64,000 nt of DNA from Palaemon carinicauda (lineage: Eukaryota > Arthropoda > Malacostraca > Decapoda > Palaemonidae), in assembly GCF_036898095.1 (NCBI RefSeq), contig NC_090730.1, positions 164,175,209 to 164,239,208 on the forward strand. The letters run 5' to 3'. The notes beneath the pieces are model-generated. The model had not been told where the DNA came from. It was given only the letters and a program-made list of their open reading frames with translations, and searched no databases. Each line of letters opens with the position of its first letter. Position 1 is the stretch's first letter. A program made the position numbers and the translations under genes. Positions 46,291-58,400 of this stretch are shown here, piece by piece.

Positions 46291-48670
46291 CTGGATGGAT
46301 AGCAGGGCTGGGGGTTGATCGACTTGTTCAGCAACGTCCTCATCAGAGGGTTCCTCATCCGAAACTGATGAGGAAACGGCAACGGAGTGGGCAACGTCTG
46401 ACTCGCTGAATCCGGTCGCACTGGTGGATGCGTGACGGAGCCGGACGCAATATCATGGCACTGCTGCACAGTCTGTGAACTGTCAACAACCATGGGTGCG
46501 CGAGGAAGTACAGCGTCAACCCGAAACTGTCTAGACTGTCTGGGTTGTGCAGTCAACACCCTACCGGGTTGCTGAGGTTGACGCACTGCGTCACAACAAG
46601 TCACCTCTGCTGGTTGTTGAACGTCTTCCTAGTGACACTGAACGTCAACAACCACCTCCGAGCGTCGCTTAACGTCAACGTGCGACTGGCAACCCACACT
46701 GGGTCGCATCGGTGGAGGAACCACCTCAACTGGCAAACGCGAGTAGGATACCTCAGCGTCAACAGGGCGCACAACCCACCGGTTGGAAGGTTGTTGGCCA
46801 GAAGGTTCTTCTCCGTATTAAAGTCCTCTATCAAGGACACAAGCTTGGACTGCATGTCTTGCAGCAAAGCCTATTTAGGGTCTACGGGAGCAGGTGTGGC
46901 AACAGACGGGGTTAGCGACTGAGGCGGAACCATTTACCATCCCTGGAAGCCTTGTTATGTGTGACATAATAGTACAGCAAAACTTCAAAGGCTCGCAAAA
47001 GTTGAGAAGTTGACCTGTAAACAACTTGGAGCGTCTCCTGGCTAGGCGCCAGGGCGAGACTACCAGAATTGAGAAGTCTATCTGGGCAGAGGCATGAACT
47101 CCCAAGCCGAGAACTTCTCTCGTGTCCTATCAGACTCTCGCTCTATAAGCCAGTTTAAAAGAAGGGAAATCAAAGGCTGTATCCCTAAAACTCCTCCTGG
47201 TGCAAAAACCAGTCGCCTAGCCGACGTAACGCTCTCTAGGAGAGCGAGAGAGCACTAGCTTAACAACAACGGCTTCGAAGTAGCTAGGCCTAGTGTAAGT
47301 TCTGACGTTAGGCGAACGAGGAGCAGCAGTTACAAGATCCGGACGAAGATCCTTAAAAAATCATCATGATTTAATTAAAGTCCATAGGAGGCTAAGCAGC
47401 TTAAGGCTCCTCTCCAAATGACAGTCTCCTCAAAGGAATATCAGTAGGAGGGAGAACAGCACTTTCTCATCTACAGGAACCTTGTCCGAGAAAAGCTAGG
47501 TTATCTCAGTGAGGGTCTCACTGGTGCATTAGCAGCAGACCAGAAGGCAACGTTATGTAACTGCTTGACAGTCTGTGAACTGTCAAAAACTGAACTGTCA
47601 ACCACAACAGGTGCGTGAGGACATACAGCACTGGTGCATTAGTAGCAGACCAGAAGGCAACGTCATGTAACTGCTTGACAGTCTGTGAACTGTCAAAAAC
47701 TGAACTGTCAACCACAACAGGTGCGTGAGGACATACAGCACTGGTGCATTAGTAGCAGACCAGAAGGCAACTTCATGTAACTGCTTGATAGACTGTGAAC
47801 TGTCAACAACTGAACTGTCAACCACAACGGGAGCGTGAGGACATACAGTGTTCACTCGAGACTACTTTGACTGTCTATACTGAGCAGTCAAAACAACTCT
47901 AGAATGCGGAGGTTGACGCACCGCGTCAAAACACGGCAGCTTAACTCCACCCTCCTGTTGTTGTGGTAGCACACGAACATCAACGGAGGGTTCCGTGCGT
48001 CTGTGAACGTCAGCATGCGTCTGGCAGGGTCGACTGCGCATGGGTGGAGGAGCTCTCACAGCTGGAGTGTGGGAGCAGGCAGCCTCAGCGTCAGCTGGGC
48101 GCACAACCGTGGTAGGTTGTAGGCTAACGGGTGCAGCGTCAACCTTCTCCGCACGATACTCCTGCATAACAGCAGCTAACTGAGTCTGCATAGACTGCAG
48201 CAAAGACCACTCAGGGTCTACAACAGCTGGTGCGGCAACAGACGGAGTTACTGCCTGTTGCGGTACCGCTTTGCCTCTCTAAGGAGGTGAGCAGTCGTCG
48301 GAAGACTGCAGCGAGTCCGAACTGACCCAGTGGCTACAACTGGGCCGTTGGACTTGCGCGGAAGGGACCGACTTGCACTTAATAAGCTGCGAGACCTTGG
48401 TCCATGGTTTCTTACGAGAAACCTCTTCCGCAGACGAGAAGTAAATGGGCTCTCTCGTCTTTGTGTGGGTGGGGCGATCTTGGGTAGATACGCCCGAAAC
48501 CACGGAGGGAAACGTCTGTTCGTTGATCAAGGCCTGACGAACCCATAAGTCGTTCGACATTACTTCCACCCTGGGCTTGGGAGCTTGCAAGAGGTCCCGG
48601 ACTAGGTGAACGACAGGCACGAACAGACGAACCCTCGGACGCAACACTGTAACACTTTGCGCATATCACT
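46281..48670 (-). pseudogene. Rearranged Gag remnant, D2
   Basis: In element order: Gag middle (KSVPSAQVQRPSCSHWVSSD at about 48350; EYRAEKVDAAPVSLQPTTVV at about 48150, close to element A), three 110-bp repeats (47850-47521), C-terminal scraps (GVHASAQIDFSILV, about 47100), then a second Gag-middle block (DAVRQPQQPGRVLTAQPRQS, about 46590) fused to RT. The Cys/His N-terminus is not recognisable. Confidence 0.75.
47521..47850. repeat. 110-bp tandem repeat, three copies
   Basis: Units start CTGGTGCATTAG at 47521, 47631 and 47741. They correspond to the Gag segment with KQLHDVA. D1 has only about 1.7 copies (41420-41605). Confidence 0.92.
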
Positions 48671-49243
48671 TTATCACTTCGATTTTCTGTTTTGCACTTA
48701 TTTCACTGAAATCGAAACTTTTACTGATTTCTACCTGAAACACGCAATTCTACCCTTCATTAAAAGGTAGTAATTGCGAAAACAGTCGTATAATGCAGCT
48801 CATTAATACTAGCAAAAACAGAAAACATATAAGGATAAAGAATTCAGTGGCTGGGAAAGAGACTAAACACTAGTTCAAATAAACTACGTTTACAATCTCT
48901 CACCGCACATAGCCTGGGGACAAGAATAAAACCCTAGAAACGTTTTACCTTCTTCCCCGTACAGCGACTAGGGAGGAGAGTGACACGAGAACAACGTTAC
49001 CCGCTTGAACGGAACGTTTTATTTTTTTAATTTTTTTTTTTTTTCCTCTCTCTCCCTCTCTCTTTCTCTCTTGATTTCGCACCTGAGAGAAGAGCCCAAT
49101 TATATATCGTCAAAACATGTTATTTGGCTAAAGGAAAAAAACTAAAAAGGTTTTCCAAATAAAAAGTTCCTTTAATTCAGAATTTAAACCATTTAAGCTA
49201 AGAAAGAATGAACGAAACATCAGAATCGATTTACTCTTACTAC

Positions 49244-49860
49244 AAAGTGAAACCGTGATACACTCTCTCTCTATCGTAACGATAGAGCGCATGTTGAACG
49301 TCCTGAACGTCAACAACTGCGTAGTCTAAAAAACTAAACGTTAGTTCATCTTTGAAAACAGTACGAGACTGTCAAAGAAATTCTTTCATAAAACATTAAA
49401 TTAAAAAGTTTTAAATTCTTTAAAGGCTAAATACGATATAACGGGCTCAACGTTGATAAACTTCGGTTCCAAGCTAGGACCGCCTACTATCAGGAAAGGT
49501 CGCATATAAACAGAACATAAAAATTTATTTTTATATGTTTATAATAAATGGAAAGTTAATCGAAGAGGCCTAATAAAGGCGGAGAGATATAAAATATATA
49601 GATCTATAACGTGTTAAGCAAAATTACTAAAAACCTAAACACACTTCCGTCTAAGGGAAGGGTCGGCCATTTAAAAGTGAAAGAGAGTCCATACTCTCTT
49701 TGTCACCATAATTAAATCTATCCAAAACGAGTTCAAGTTTTGAGATGAAGATAAAACCCCTGCATAGCGAAAGCTCAAAACTAGAATAGTGTACTTCACC
49801 AAATAGTTGTGAAAACAAATCCAGTTAGTAACAGCGTATTTTAGTAGGTCTTGCCAGTGG
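49244..49860 (-). other. 5' leader region of D2
   Basis: AT-rich leader nearly matching 41610-42220 of D1. It contains ATGGCCGACCCTTCCC (about 49672-49657, minus strand), the conserved MADPS start of ORF1, but the frame stops after about 11 codons (KCV then TAG). Confidence 0.65.
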
Positions 49861-50046
49861 CACGACAGAGAGAAAATTGGTTCTGTGTTGACATGGAGTA
49901 CTTGAGTACCTGCTCGACAGATGGCGCTGTTGATGTACACCCCCACCTGTATAGCGATCGCTGGCGTATTTTGTCCTTAGGTTTTTCTGTCGGGCAGCAG
50001 AGCTGACAGCTATATGATCACCGGCTAAGTTTAATATTGAAAAAAG

Positions 50047-50534
50047 TGAGTTATACGAGCAAAACAATATTTCAATAAGACGTATCTAAAATTTTAGTAT
50101 TTAACAAAAAAAAAAAACTAATGTATTCTAATTTTGCATTTTGCTCCAGTAATTGTAGTAAACCGTACTTTTGTCTATAAATGAAATTAGAAAGATTAAA
50201 AGCATTCACCAAGAATACCAATAAAAAATCAGACATGCCTACATACAGCATAGAATTTGAATTTACTCCTCACACTAATTCATTAAAATTCACTGCTTTG
50301 GCCCGTGTCCTCGCTTCCTTATACTGTAGCTAGCAACATACTACCTACGAGATGGAGGTTTCCTTGTTTTGTCTAGAAATACTGGCTATATTTCTTTATA
50401 AATGGAGCAGATAGGGTTATGGCATAATTTTAGTTTTTAATGGTTTATGGTTATTTAATGCTCTGGAATACTATAAGAAGTACTGTACTGCACAATATAC
50501 ATTGTTGTAAGTTTTGGTGTTTACAAGCTTCCTA
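50047..50534. other. No gene recognised
   Basis: AT-rich DNA without long ORFs, upstream of RTRAF's found exons. The missing first exon could lie here or further on, but I see no MFxRKL-type coding start. Confidence 0.4.
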
Positions 50535-50731
50535 ACTATACCAAATTTTTTAATGAAGCACATTTGCACTGACTAGCAGGGGTACCCTTTTAGCTCGGAA
50601 AAGTTTCCTGCTAGTTGATTGGTTAGAATTATTCTGTTCAACCAATCAGCAATTAGGAAACTTTTCCGAGCTAAAAGGGCACCCTTGCGTATCGGTGAAA
50701 ATGCGGCTCATTAAAAAAAGTTGAGTATAGT
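50535..50731. mobile_element. 197-bp foldback MITE (family of 4232 and 60046)
   Basis: Ends ACTATACC...TTTTTTAATG and complement. Inner arms CCCTTTTAGCTCGGAAAAG and complement, CCAATCA in the loop. The same core block as in the 1.58-kb foldback and the 60-kb MITE. Confidence 0.85.
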
Positions 50732-51051
50732 GTTCATATTTTATATCTTGGCTACTAACATTTTCATAATACTTGTGTTGCATAATAGCTAGGAAAATTC
50801 CCAATGAATCATGTGACAATCTGAAACTATTTACAACAAAAATTATTCCCTTAACACAACCCAATCAGTTTAGTTATGCTCATCATCTGGGTCAGGAGAC
50901 CAAGAGAACACATCACTCTCCCCTACCATTCAGGCACACATCTGGAAACCACAAGAGACCCTGTGAACATAACATTTCTCTGTGTTGTCTAGACTCGTCA
51001 CAAGAAGAATTGGATTAAAAGGGAGGCAATATGTAGAATGATAGTTTGTAT
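50732..51051. other. No gene recognised
   Basis: Short unique-looking spacer between a MITE and element H. Confidence 0.5.
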
Positions 51052-51577
51052 AAAACGGATTTTGAGCGAAGCGAAAAATCTATTTTTGGGTAAGATGGCC
51101 ATGTCGTCCTGATGGAAGTTCCTTAAAGGCAGCTTCCTAGGGTATATTACAACTACGGCTATATTCCCAGAGAATTTACCTTAAGGTACCCAGAATTCTA
51201 ACTCCTGGAGCGAGTATCCCTAAAAAGGACCTTAGGGATATCGTAAATATCAGTGGACGTATTCTTGACACGCCTCATAGCAATCTATACCCCGAATAGA
51301 GTTAACACTTCGTAGGGGTCAAATGGCAAGAAAACGAAAACGAGAAAGAAAAGGGGAGAGCCGTTCGTAAGGCCCTCTCTTCTCCCGTTTCGTAAGCGTG
51401 CCCTGCGCCGATTCTGGCGCCATCTGCATTCCTTGTAGCGAAACACGAGGTGCTACAGATACTGTATGTAGGGAGGGGTCCTACGGCCCTTTCATTGAAA
51501 GGGAAGGGCGGGTCCATCAGGACGACATGGCCATCTTACCCAAAAATAGATTTTTTGCTTCGCTCAAAATCCGTTTT
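51052..51577. repeat. Terminal foldback of element H
   Basis: Arms of about 70 bp: AAAACGGATTTTGAGCGAAG, ATCTATTTTTGGGTAAGATG, GCCATGTCGTCCTGATGG and complements. Confidence 0.9.
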
Positions 51578-52581
51578 TTGGGCTCAAGCCATGTCGTCCT
51601 GATGGAAGTATACCAGAGCATTACTGTATCTGTGGATTCTCAAAATGTGCCGTACTCCTCTGAAGTATTTCCCCCAGTCGACGCGACCTAGAGACCTAAG
51701 ATGTTACCGTCATACATCTTTTCAACTAATCATAAACCATGATAGAGCTTCCTGCCCCCAACAGGGAAGAGTCTTACTAGACTCTGGGAAAGTCTCGAAG
51801 AGTACATATATCTAAGTATGAACCCCAGGCAAGCGAGTATAGTGGTCTCACCCCATACTAGGTAAAGCGAAGTTCGAAAAGAATCACTGTGTCAATATGA
51901 AATATCGACCAGTCCTCCGCTCAAAACACGTATTGGACAAAGGTTCATATCCGCTTAGGAGGAAACTCGTAAATCCGCCACCATCCCTTTATGGGATGGA
52001 GTCCTCCAGCTAAGGGAAAGCATAAACCAATGCAATATTAGCTTGCATAAAGGAACATTCTATTAGAATTATCCCCGGGTAAATATACATAGAATGAATG
52101 CTCACAGGTGAAGGAGACGCAAGGTTCTCAAGAACCAGTTTATTGACAGACAATAAACAAACAGGTTAACCACACTCATATATATATATATATATATATA
52201 TCTATATATAAGAGGAGGATAACTAAAACTTTAAGCATAAGTATGATAGTAAACAGAAACTTGTTAGTCTGAAAGAAAAAACATTGGAGCCACTTTTAAG
52301 ATACCAAAGTATCAAAGTCAAAAGTCTGTTTTACTAATCAGTCACATTAGCGTTAGAAACGCTCGGCACGCATGTTTGCACTTATGCTGGGTTCACCTTT
52401 GAAAGTGGAACAGTCAACGTGGGTCACCCAGTACCCTCACATAGTTTGTAGTACAACATGTGACTACATACTCACCCTGGAATTAATTGTCCCAATTAAG
52501 CTACTGTTCCTCGCAGAGTTAAACAGCAGGGTTAACGATGCAACCCACTGCCACCACAGAACCTCTTAGTTGCTGCACTTG

Positions 52582-53472
52582 CTACGCATAGTGACGAAAG
52601 AACACTCTGGAAGACTTCCAGCCAGTGTACGAACGAAGATGTCCAAAATCTCTACAACTAAAGAAGTTTAAGGATGAAGCAACTTTCTTCGGATCGTGAC
52701 CTGTGGGTGAACAGTCAGGATCCGCTCTGCGAATAAGGTATGTGATTTTCGCCCTGAGTTGTTTCAGTAATAAATTTTGAGCCTGACGTTTCTCCCCTGG
52801 CCAGATGGCCATCCTTGAAGTCTGAAGTTCTACGAAGATAAACCTTTAGGCATTCTACTAGACATAGAGATGCATCTTCTTTCAGAGGGCAGATTCTTCA
52901 GGGACCCCACCTGATGGTGGGTAACTCGTTCTTGGTGAGAAACGTAGGATCCGGAAATAGGTTCAGTTCACCCATCCAGGAACTGAACACGACCTTCCTC
53001 TCTCGAGAGGGGTATGATCTCACTAACCCTGGCCCCGGACGCGAGTGCAAAAGGGAGGATAACTTATGGGTCAAATCCTTTAACGCACACTCCTTATTGT
53101 TCAACAGCGAAGCAACATGAACTTTTCTAAAGACCATGAATTGGGCTTTGGAGGTGCTAAAGGTCTGAGCCTAGTGCAGGCTTTCGGAACTTTTATAAAA
53201 GATCTCGTTAGCGAGGTCGACCTGGAAGGCATATAGAATGGGTCTTGTCAAAGCAGGCCTACATGATAAAATCGTGTTAGTTACCGAACCATAACCATGG
53301 AGATGGATGAAGAAAGACAAGCAGAAGTCCGTCGTGATCTCCTGCGGAATCTTCGTCTGACAAGGGCTACCCATTCTCTCCAAGATGACTCATATTGCCT
53401 TATAAAAGGTTTGCACTTATAATCCTCTAGGAAGTCCATGCTGGCTTTCGAAATCCCGAAACACTTTCTCAC
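52582..53472 (-). pseudogene. DIRS tyrosine recombinase, element H
   Basis: Scattered frames: FIRQYESSWREWVALVR (53400), RPILYAFQVDLANEIFYK (53230), ECALKDLTHKLSSLL and PDPTFLTKNELPTIRWGP (53090-52900), then GHDPKKVASSLNFF and GWKSSRVFFRHYA (52700-52585). The HxxR motif reads HDPK, so the second catalytic Arg appears replaced; the Tyr is plausibly FRHYA. Confidence 0.75.
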
Positions 53473-53549
53473 CTGTTAAGGAAAGAAATCATGAGCTGCT
53501 GGGTCCGGGTTTTCTGTGATGAAGCGCAGACAATTGACTTCTGGACTCA

Positions 53550-54578
53550 CTAGGTCAGAACTGGATCTGGTAGCGGTCGAAACTCCAATCGTAGTTCCAA
53601 TGCCAGAGGGTACCCCACACTGTTCGGCCACTTGTGGGCCACTACTGCCGCTACTCCCTTAAATGATCTCAGTTTGTTGAGGACCCTCAACAGAAGGTTG
53701 TAAGGAGGGAACAGATAAATCCTGAACCATTTGTTCCAGTCGAGGGACATCGCGTCCACTGCTTCCGCCAAGGGGTCCTCGTACGGGGACACATACAGGG
53801 GCAACTTCTTGTTGTCTTTCGTCGCAAAGAGGTCTAGCCGCAGTTCTGGGACTTGACTCAGAATGAAGGAGAATGGTCCTGCGTCTAGGGACCATTCCGA
53901 CTCTATCGGTGTGAACCTGGATAGAGCGTCCGTTGTCACATTGCGGACTCCTTAAAGGTGAACTGCTGACAGGTACCATTTCTTCTTCCCCCAAATCAGA
54001 AGATGGCCAACATCACCTGGTTGAGAGGTGGCGACCTTGATCCTTGTCGATTCAAGCATCTCACAACTCCCCCGCTGTCCAGCACCAACCTAATGTGGAT
54101 CGAGCGATGCGGGGAGACTTTCTTTAAGGAAAGAAGGACTGTCATAGTCTCTCGAAAATGACTGTGAGAGGTCTTGAATAGACTGGACCAAGACCCTTGG
54201 GCCTTTTTCTGATGAGAGTGAACTCCCCCATCCCTCCTTCGAGGCGTCTGAGTGACTCGTCACCGACGGGGGAGGTGGATGAAGAAGAACCGACTTCCTA
54301 AGGAGCCTGGCTTGGGACCAAGGCCTGAGAAGAGTATTTCGACGAAGCGGAACTGGTCTTCTCAGATCTCTTCGCGCATCTGATGCATAACTACTCCAAT
54401 CTCCGGTTGCATCCTTTAGCTGTGCTCTTAGCACCGGGTCTGTCACCGAAGTAAACTGGAGAGACCCCAGTACACTCTCCAGTTCGCATCTGATATCCAT
54501 ACGGAATCTAGAAGTCTCTTGACAGAACCAGCTATCTCCTTTCTTTTCTCCGCCATGACGGAGAAAACGATGTGACAT
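53550..54578 (-). pseudogene. DIRS RNase H and C-terminal domain, element H
   Basis: RNase H: VTSHSDASKEGWGSSL (about 54260-54210). After a break, MTTDALSRFTPIESEWSL, RLDLFATKDNKKLPLYVSP, VDAMSLDWNKWFRIYLFPPY (53939-53700), equivalent to the DLFAT/FPPF region of A and B. Frameshifts between pieces. Confidence 0.8.
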
Positions 54579-54609
54579 TAGGTCCCAGTGGATTCACACC
54601 CACCGGAAC

Positions 54610-55080
54610 TTAGAGATGGAGGAAGTTGAGACTTTTCCTGTTGATCTTGAAGCCTAGATAATCTAGGAAATGGATCACATACAGGGAAGCTTGCAAGCAT
54701 TTTGTCCTGGGTGCTGCCCACACCAGCCAAAAATCCAGGTAGGCTACTACCTGAATTCCCTTTAGGCGTAATTGACTGAGAACTACGTTCGCAAGCATCA
54801 TGAAAATCCTTGGGGCTATTTTAAGCCCGAGAGGCATGGCTTTGAAGACGTATAGTCTTCGTTGTAGCCTTAACCTTAGGTAGGAGGGGAATCGACAATA
54901 GATTGGAACGTGCCGATAGGCGTCTGACAAAACTATGGAGGCGGTAAATGCCCTCTTGGGCAGTAAGGTCCTTATGTGTTGTATTGTTAGCATCTTGAAC
55001 CTGTAGTTCGCTATGAACTTGTTAAGTGGCGACAAGTCCAGAATGACTCCGAGTTTTCCGAGTCTTTCTTGGGAACACAA
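54610..55080 (-). pseudogene. DIRS reverse transcriptase, element H, active site lost
   Basis: GKLGVILDLSPLNKFIANYR, RAFTASIVLSDAYRHVPIYC, FKAMPLGLKIAPRIF, and VVAYLDFWLVWAA. The catalytic YLDD box reads YLDF, and the motif A aspartate of DLxDAY reads VLSDAY. Two of three catalytic carboxylates are therefore missing. Confidence 0.83.
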
Positions 55081-55120
55081 AACAGCCTCCCTTGGAATTA
55101 GATAGACTTTACCCTTCGGA

Positions 55121-55955
55121 TCACTTTTCCTCTAACAGTTCATGAATGAACTCCTCCAGAACGGGGGTGGAGTATCGGAAAAACGCCGAGGGTATGGGGA
55201 CGGAGTGCTGTATCAGCTCCAGCCCAGTCCCTTCTTGAGTAGGCTGTGGACCCAGGGATCGAAGGTCCACCGATCCCAAAAGCGTTGGAGACTCCCTTCT
55301 ACCAATATCATCTCGCTCGGACTGTTGTCCTGAGGTCTTGCCTCTCTGACCGCGACCACCCATGAAACCCCTTCTCCTTGAGGGGCGCCTAGACGAAATT
55401 CTGGCTGCTCCTCTAGGCTTGTTCGACAGGCAGTTGACTGACCTTCGAACGATGGGTTGAATGCCGGAGACTGTGTCGACACGAATTGGGGAACCCACTG
55501 AAGTGTGGTCGGGGTTTTTGCCACCATCTGGGGCACTGAGGGCATCAGCAAATGCCGTTGCTGCTGATGTCTACTTGACTTAGCTGGTCGAGAAAGTATC
55601 CTAATCCTTTTAGTCTTCCTCCAAGGTTGGGGACCCCATCCAGGGAAGAATTTCTCTTGGTAGACAGGCCCCACTCCTGGAGAAGATTTCTATCGTCCGT
55701 GGCGGCCCTATCAACCTTTTTGACCGACTCACTAGGGAAAAGGTCTTTGTCCCAACTGTTGGAGGAGATTAGTTTCCTTGGCTCGTGCCTCATCGTAGCC
55801 CGGGCGAACACGAATTCCCTACAGGTTCTCTTCGCTCTGACGGAGCTGTAGAGATCCTTCGTCACAGTGGCCAGATGAGTCTTGATCACAACCATGAACG
55901 TTTCATGGACCTTGGGATCACTTGTCATCGTCTCAAACGTGGACTGAAGAGACAA
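55121..55955 (-). pseudogene. Gag-like C-terminal remnant, element H
   Basis: Two overlapping frames. The upstream one (55955-55545) contains VIKTHLATVTKDLYSSVRAK. The downstream one (55498-55121) has a basic, Gly/Arg-rich stretch (RRPSRRRGFMGGRGQRGKTS) like the Gag tail of A and B. Placement directly before RT supports Gag. No Cys/His N-terminus recognised. Confidence 0.6.
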
Positions 55956-57743
55956 AGAGGCAGCCAGTCTTTCTTTTGTCTAGAGTTCTCTCCGCAAAAG
56001 AAAGCCAGACAGCTTAGAGAGGATCTCGCCGAACCGGCATCCGGCAAAATCCGCCTCCCACATCTGGACTGAGAAGGTAAGATGGACGTCCTTCCAGTCC
56101 TTGTTTTGCTTACTAAATCTTCCTTTCTAAAGGCCAGCAACAAGGGTTTACACTCCACCAGGGAGGGGAAAGGCTTGCCAGCCTCGACTGTTTTCAAAAC
56201 CGCCGCAAACCCTTTCAGCGAAAAAGGGGGAAGGCTGTGGCAGGAGAGGACACAAAGGAAGGGAGCCTCTTACTCAATTACAGTTACCTTTGAGTTCATG
56301 AAGCCCCTCTCTTTCATCGAAGAAGAAAGCAAGGCATGAGCCTAGCATGGTCTATCACTACGACCTCCTTCGGCTCCGTCTCTTCCTTTGAAGCTGGTAC
56401 CTCCTTCCACCGGACCTAGCAGTCCGGATGTGCCCCTGCAGTTACAATGCAGCTGCCTTCCCATTCTTCTCCCTCTGCCTTTGTTGGATCAAGCCAACAA
56501 TGGAGGGAGGGCCTGCTCTACTGCGAGAGCAGATGATGTTGAGGGAGCAGGTTCAAGGACCTGAACCGGAGCAGCCGACCTTTCTCGGCCTCTTCCGCTA
56601 CCTTGTCCGGAGCTCGAACTTCATCCTGGCCTTCTGCCAGGAGGTCTTCCTCCAGACGTTCGGACACGTCTGGCATCCTGTCGTCCAACTGGATGCTAAG
56701 CAAGGCGACCGTGACTTCAGCATCCACGGGATCTGAATTACGGGGACCTCCTCTTGAGGTTGGGGAATCACTGTAACAGTTGATGCCCTAGGAAAAGAAA
56801 GCCCTCATCTTCTCATTTGGAAGATAAGGTCCAGAGGTAATCTTCTGAAAGCCCCTCACCCAGGTACGAAGCTTCTCCCTAGCTATATCCCTTGAATCCA
56901 CCGTTGTAGGGGAGATGAAAACGGATTTTGAGCGAAGCAAAAAGAAAAAGCCTCAATAGATAGGTTAGTGCATATGAAACATACCTGGGGAACCCAATAC
57001 CGGAGAACATCCATGGAGACAGCGCATGCCACACGCCTCCTTCAGAACCATGTCCGCAGAAGCCCTACTGCGGACGTTGCAGAAATACATCCGCACTACG
57101 GATGGTCCTCCTGTAAAGAGAAGAAATTTCCATGAGTATCAAGTGAACTACGTATCACTGGATATGCACAGTAGCATAACAAAACGGAAAGGAAAGGAAA
57201 GACACATCCTTGTATTTCCCGCACACCCAATTGTTGTAGCCTTCCAAATCATAAAATCGTATAGTTAATCTGTGCCAGATTAACCAATGGAAAATTTCCA
57301 AAGGAAGAAGGTGTAGCCCCCCCTAAGGAATGATTTTAAAATACCGGATAGTAGACAAGAAAGAACTCACTTTCTTATCTGTAAGGCCAACAACCACGGG
57401 TCGTGCAAGACCACAAAGAATAAGGAAAAGACACATACTTGTGAATCCCCCGCAATCACCTGTGGAAGCCCACCAGCCATTAAAATCAAATGGTTAGTCT
57501 TTGCTAGAATAACCAAAGATCATATTTCCCGAGGGAAATTAGGTGTAGCTCACACCTAAGGTAAGATTTTACCATTCTGGCTAAGGATGAAAAGAGTTCT
57601 CTTTTCATCCATGTAAGGCAACACCAAGTGATTGCACAAGGCAACACAAGTAAGTTAGAAAAGACAGTGTTGTAACCTACTATATCATGTTCTCCCCTGG
57701 TAGAAGACACTAAACAGGGAAGAACTGATACAGTACATGAGGG
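55956..57743 (-). other. Unassigned internal part of element H
   Basis: Probably upstream Gag and spacer, in several broken frames. A copy of the element tip (AAAACGGATTTTGAGCGAAG) lies at 56921-56945. Confidence 0.45.
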
Positions 57744-58400
57744 TGGTGTGCCGGCCGGCTCTTGCCGGCCAGCACCCCCACCCCCTTTTCCAAAGGTAGG
57801 TCTCAAGTATGCAACTTAGGATCACCCAGACGGGGGAGAACTCCAGTTCCTATGCCTGAACCGGCCGGTAGTGGTTGCCGGTCCATAGCTACCCGGTTGG
57901 CACCCAGCTGCCGGCCATCACTCTTAGTGGCCGGCCAACCGAGTGATGTAGCAGGCCGGCCCGGCAGCGGTGAGTAAACCCTGCCGGCTGGCATCCGCAC
58001 CAGGTAGCGCCCGGCTGCCGGCTGCCACTCAAAGCGGCCGGCAGGTGAGCAAGGAGACCGGCCAGCAAAGGCATAAGACCACCGCCGACCGACAGCAAGA
58101 GAACTAGCGAACACCCCCCTACCGACGGCCGGCCACTAGGCCGGCAGACGGCAAGGACAACACAAGAGAAGACAACAGAATGGGTGCCGGGCTAAGAGGC
58201 TATGTACCTCCGCGCCCGACACCCGAAAGAGTGCCGAGAGGAAGGGGAGACACTAAGTCAAGCTTCCTAACCACTGCTTACTGAAACTACAGACGGCAGC
58301 GGTTGAGGGACCAAGGAAGGACCGGGCAGCACTCAAAGGATAGGGCCTCTGCCGGACGGCACACTCTGCCGGCCGACAGGGGACCACGTCAGCTCCCCAT
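57744..58400. repeat. GC-rich CCGGC-repeat block in element H
   Basis: Many irregularly spaced copies of GCCGGC / CCGGCCGGC and close variants in about 650 bp, much more GC-rich than its surroundings. The minus frame 57803-58114 reads through part of it (AAGRYL, GRPATSLGWPA) but matches no family I know. Confidence 0.8.

Larger units (their letters stand above)
43482..50046 (-). mobile_element. Non-autonomous DIRS derivative D2 beside an RTRAF splice acceptor
   Basis: A 6.56-kb sister of D1. The terminal foldback is 43482-43781, the inner tip about 43782-43815, and the left end about 49855-50046. Both ends share GGTGATCAC, GGACAAAATACGCC and TCGAGCAGGTACTC, unlike D1. It carries the same Gag rearrangement and RT deletion as D1, plus about 1.4 kb of Gag and 5' sequence (47850-49240) that D1 lacks. 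Confidence 0.9.
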
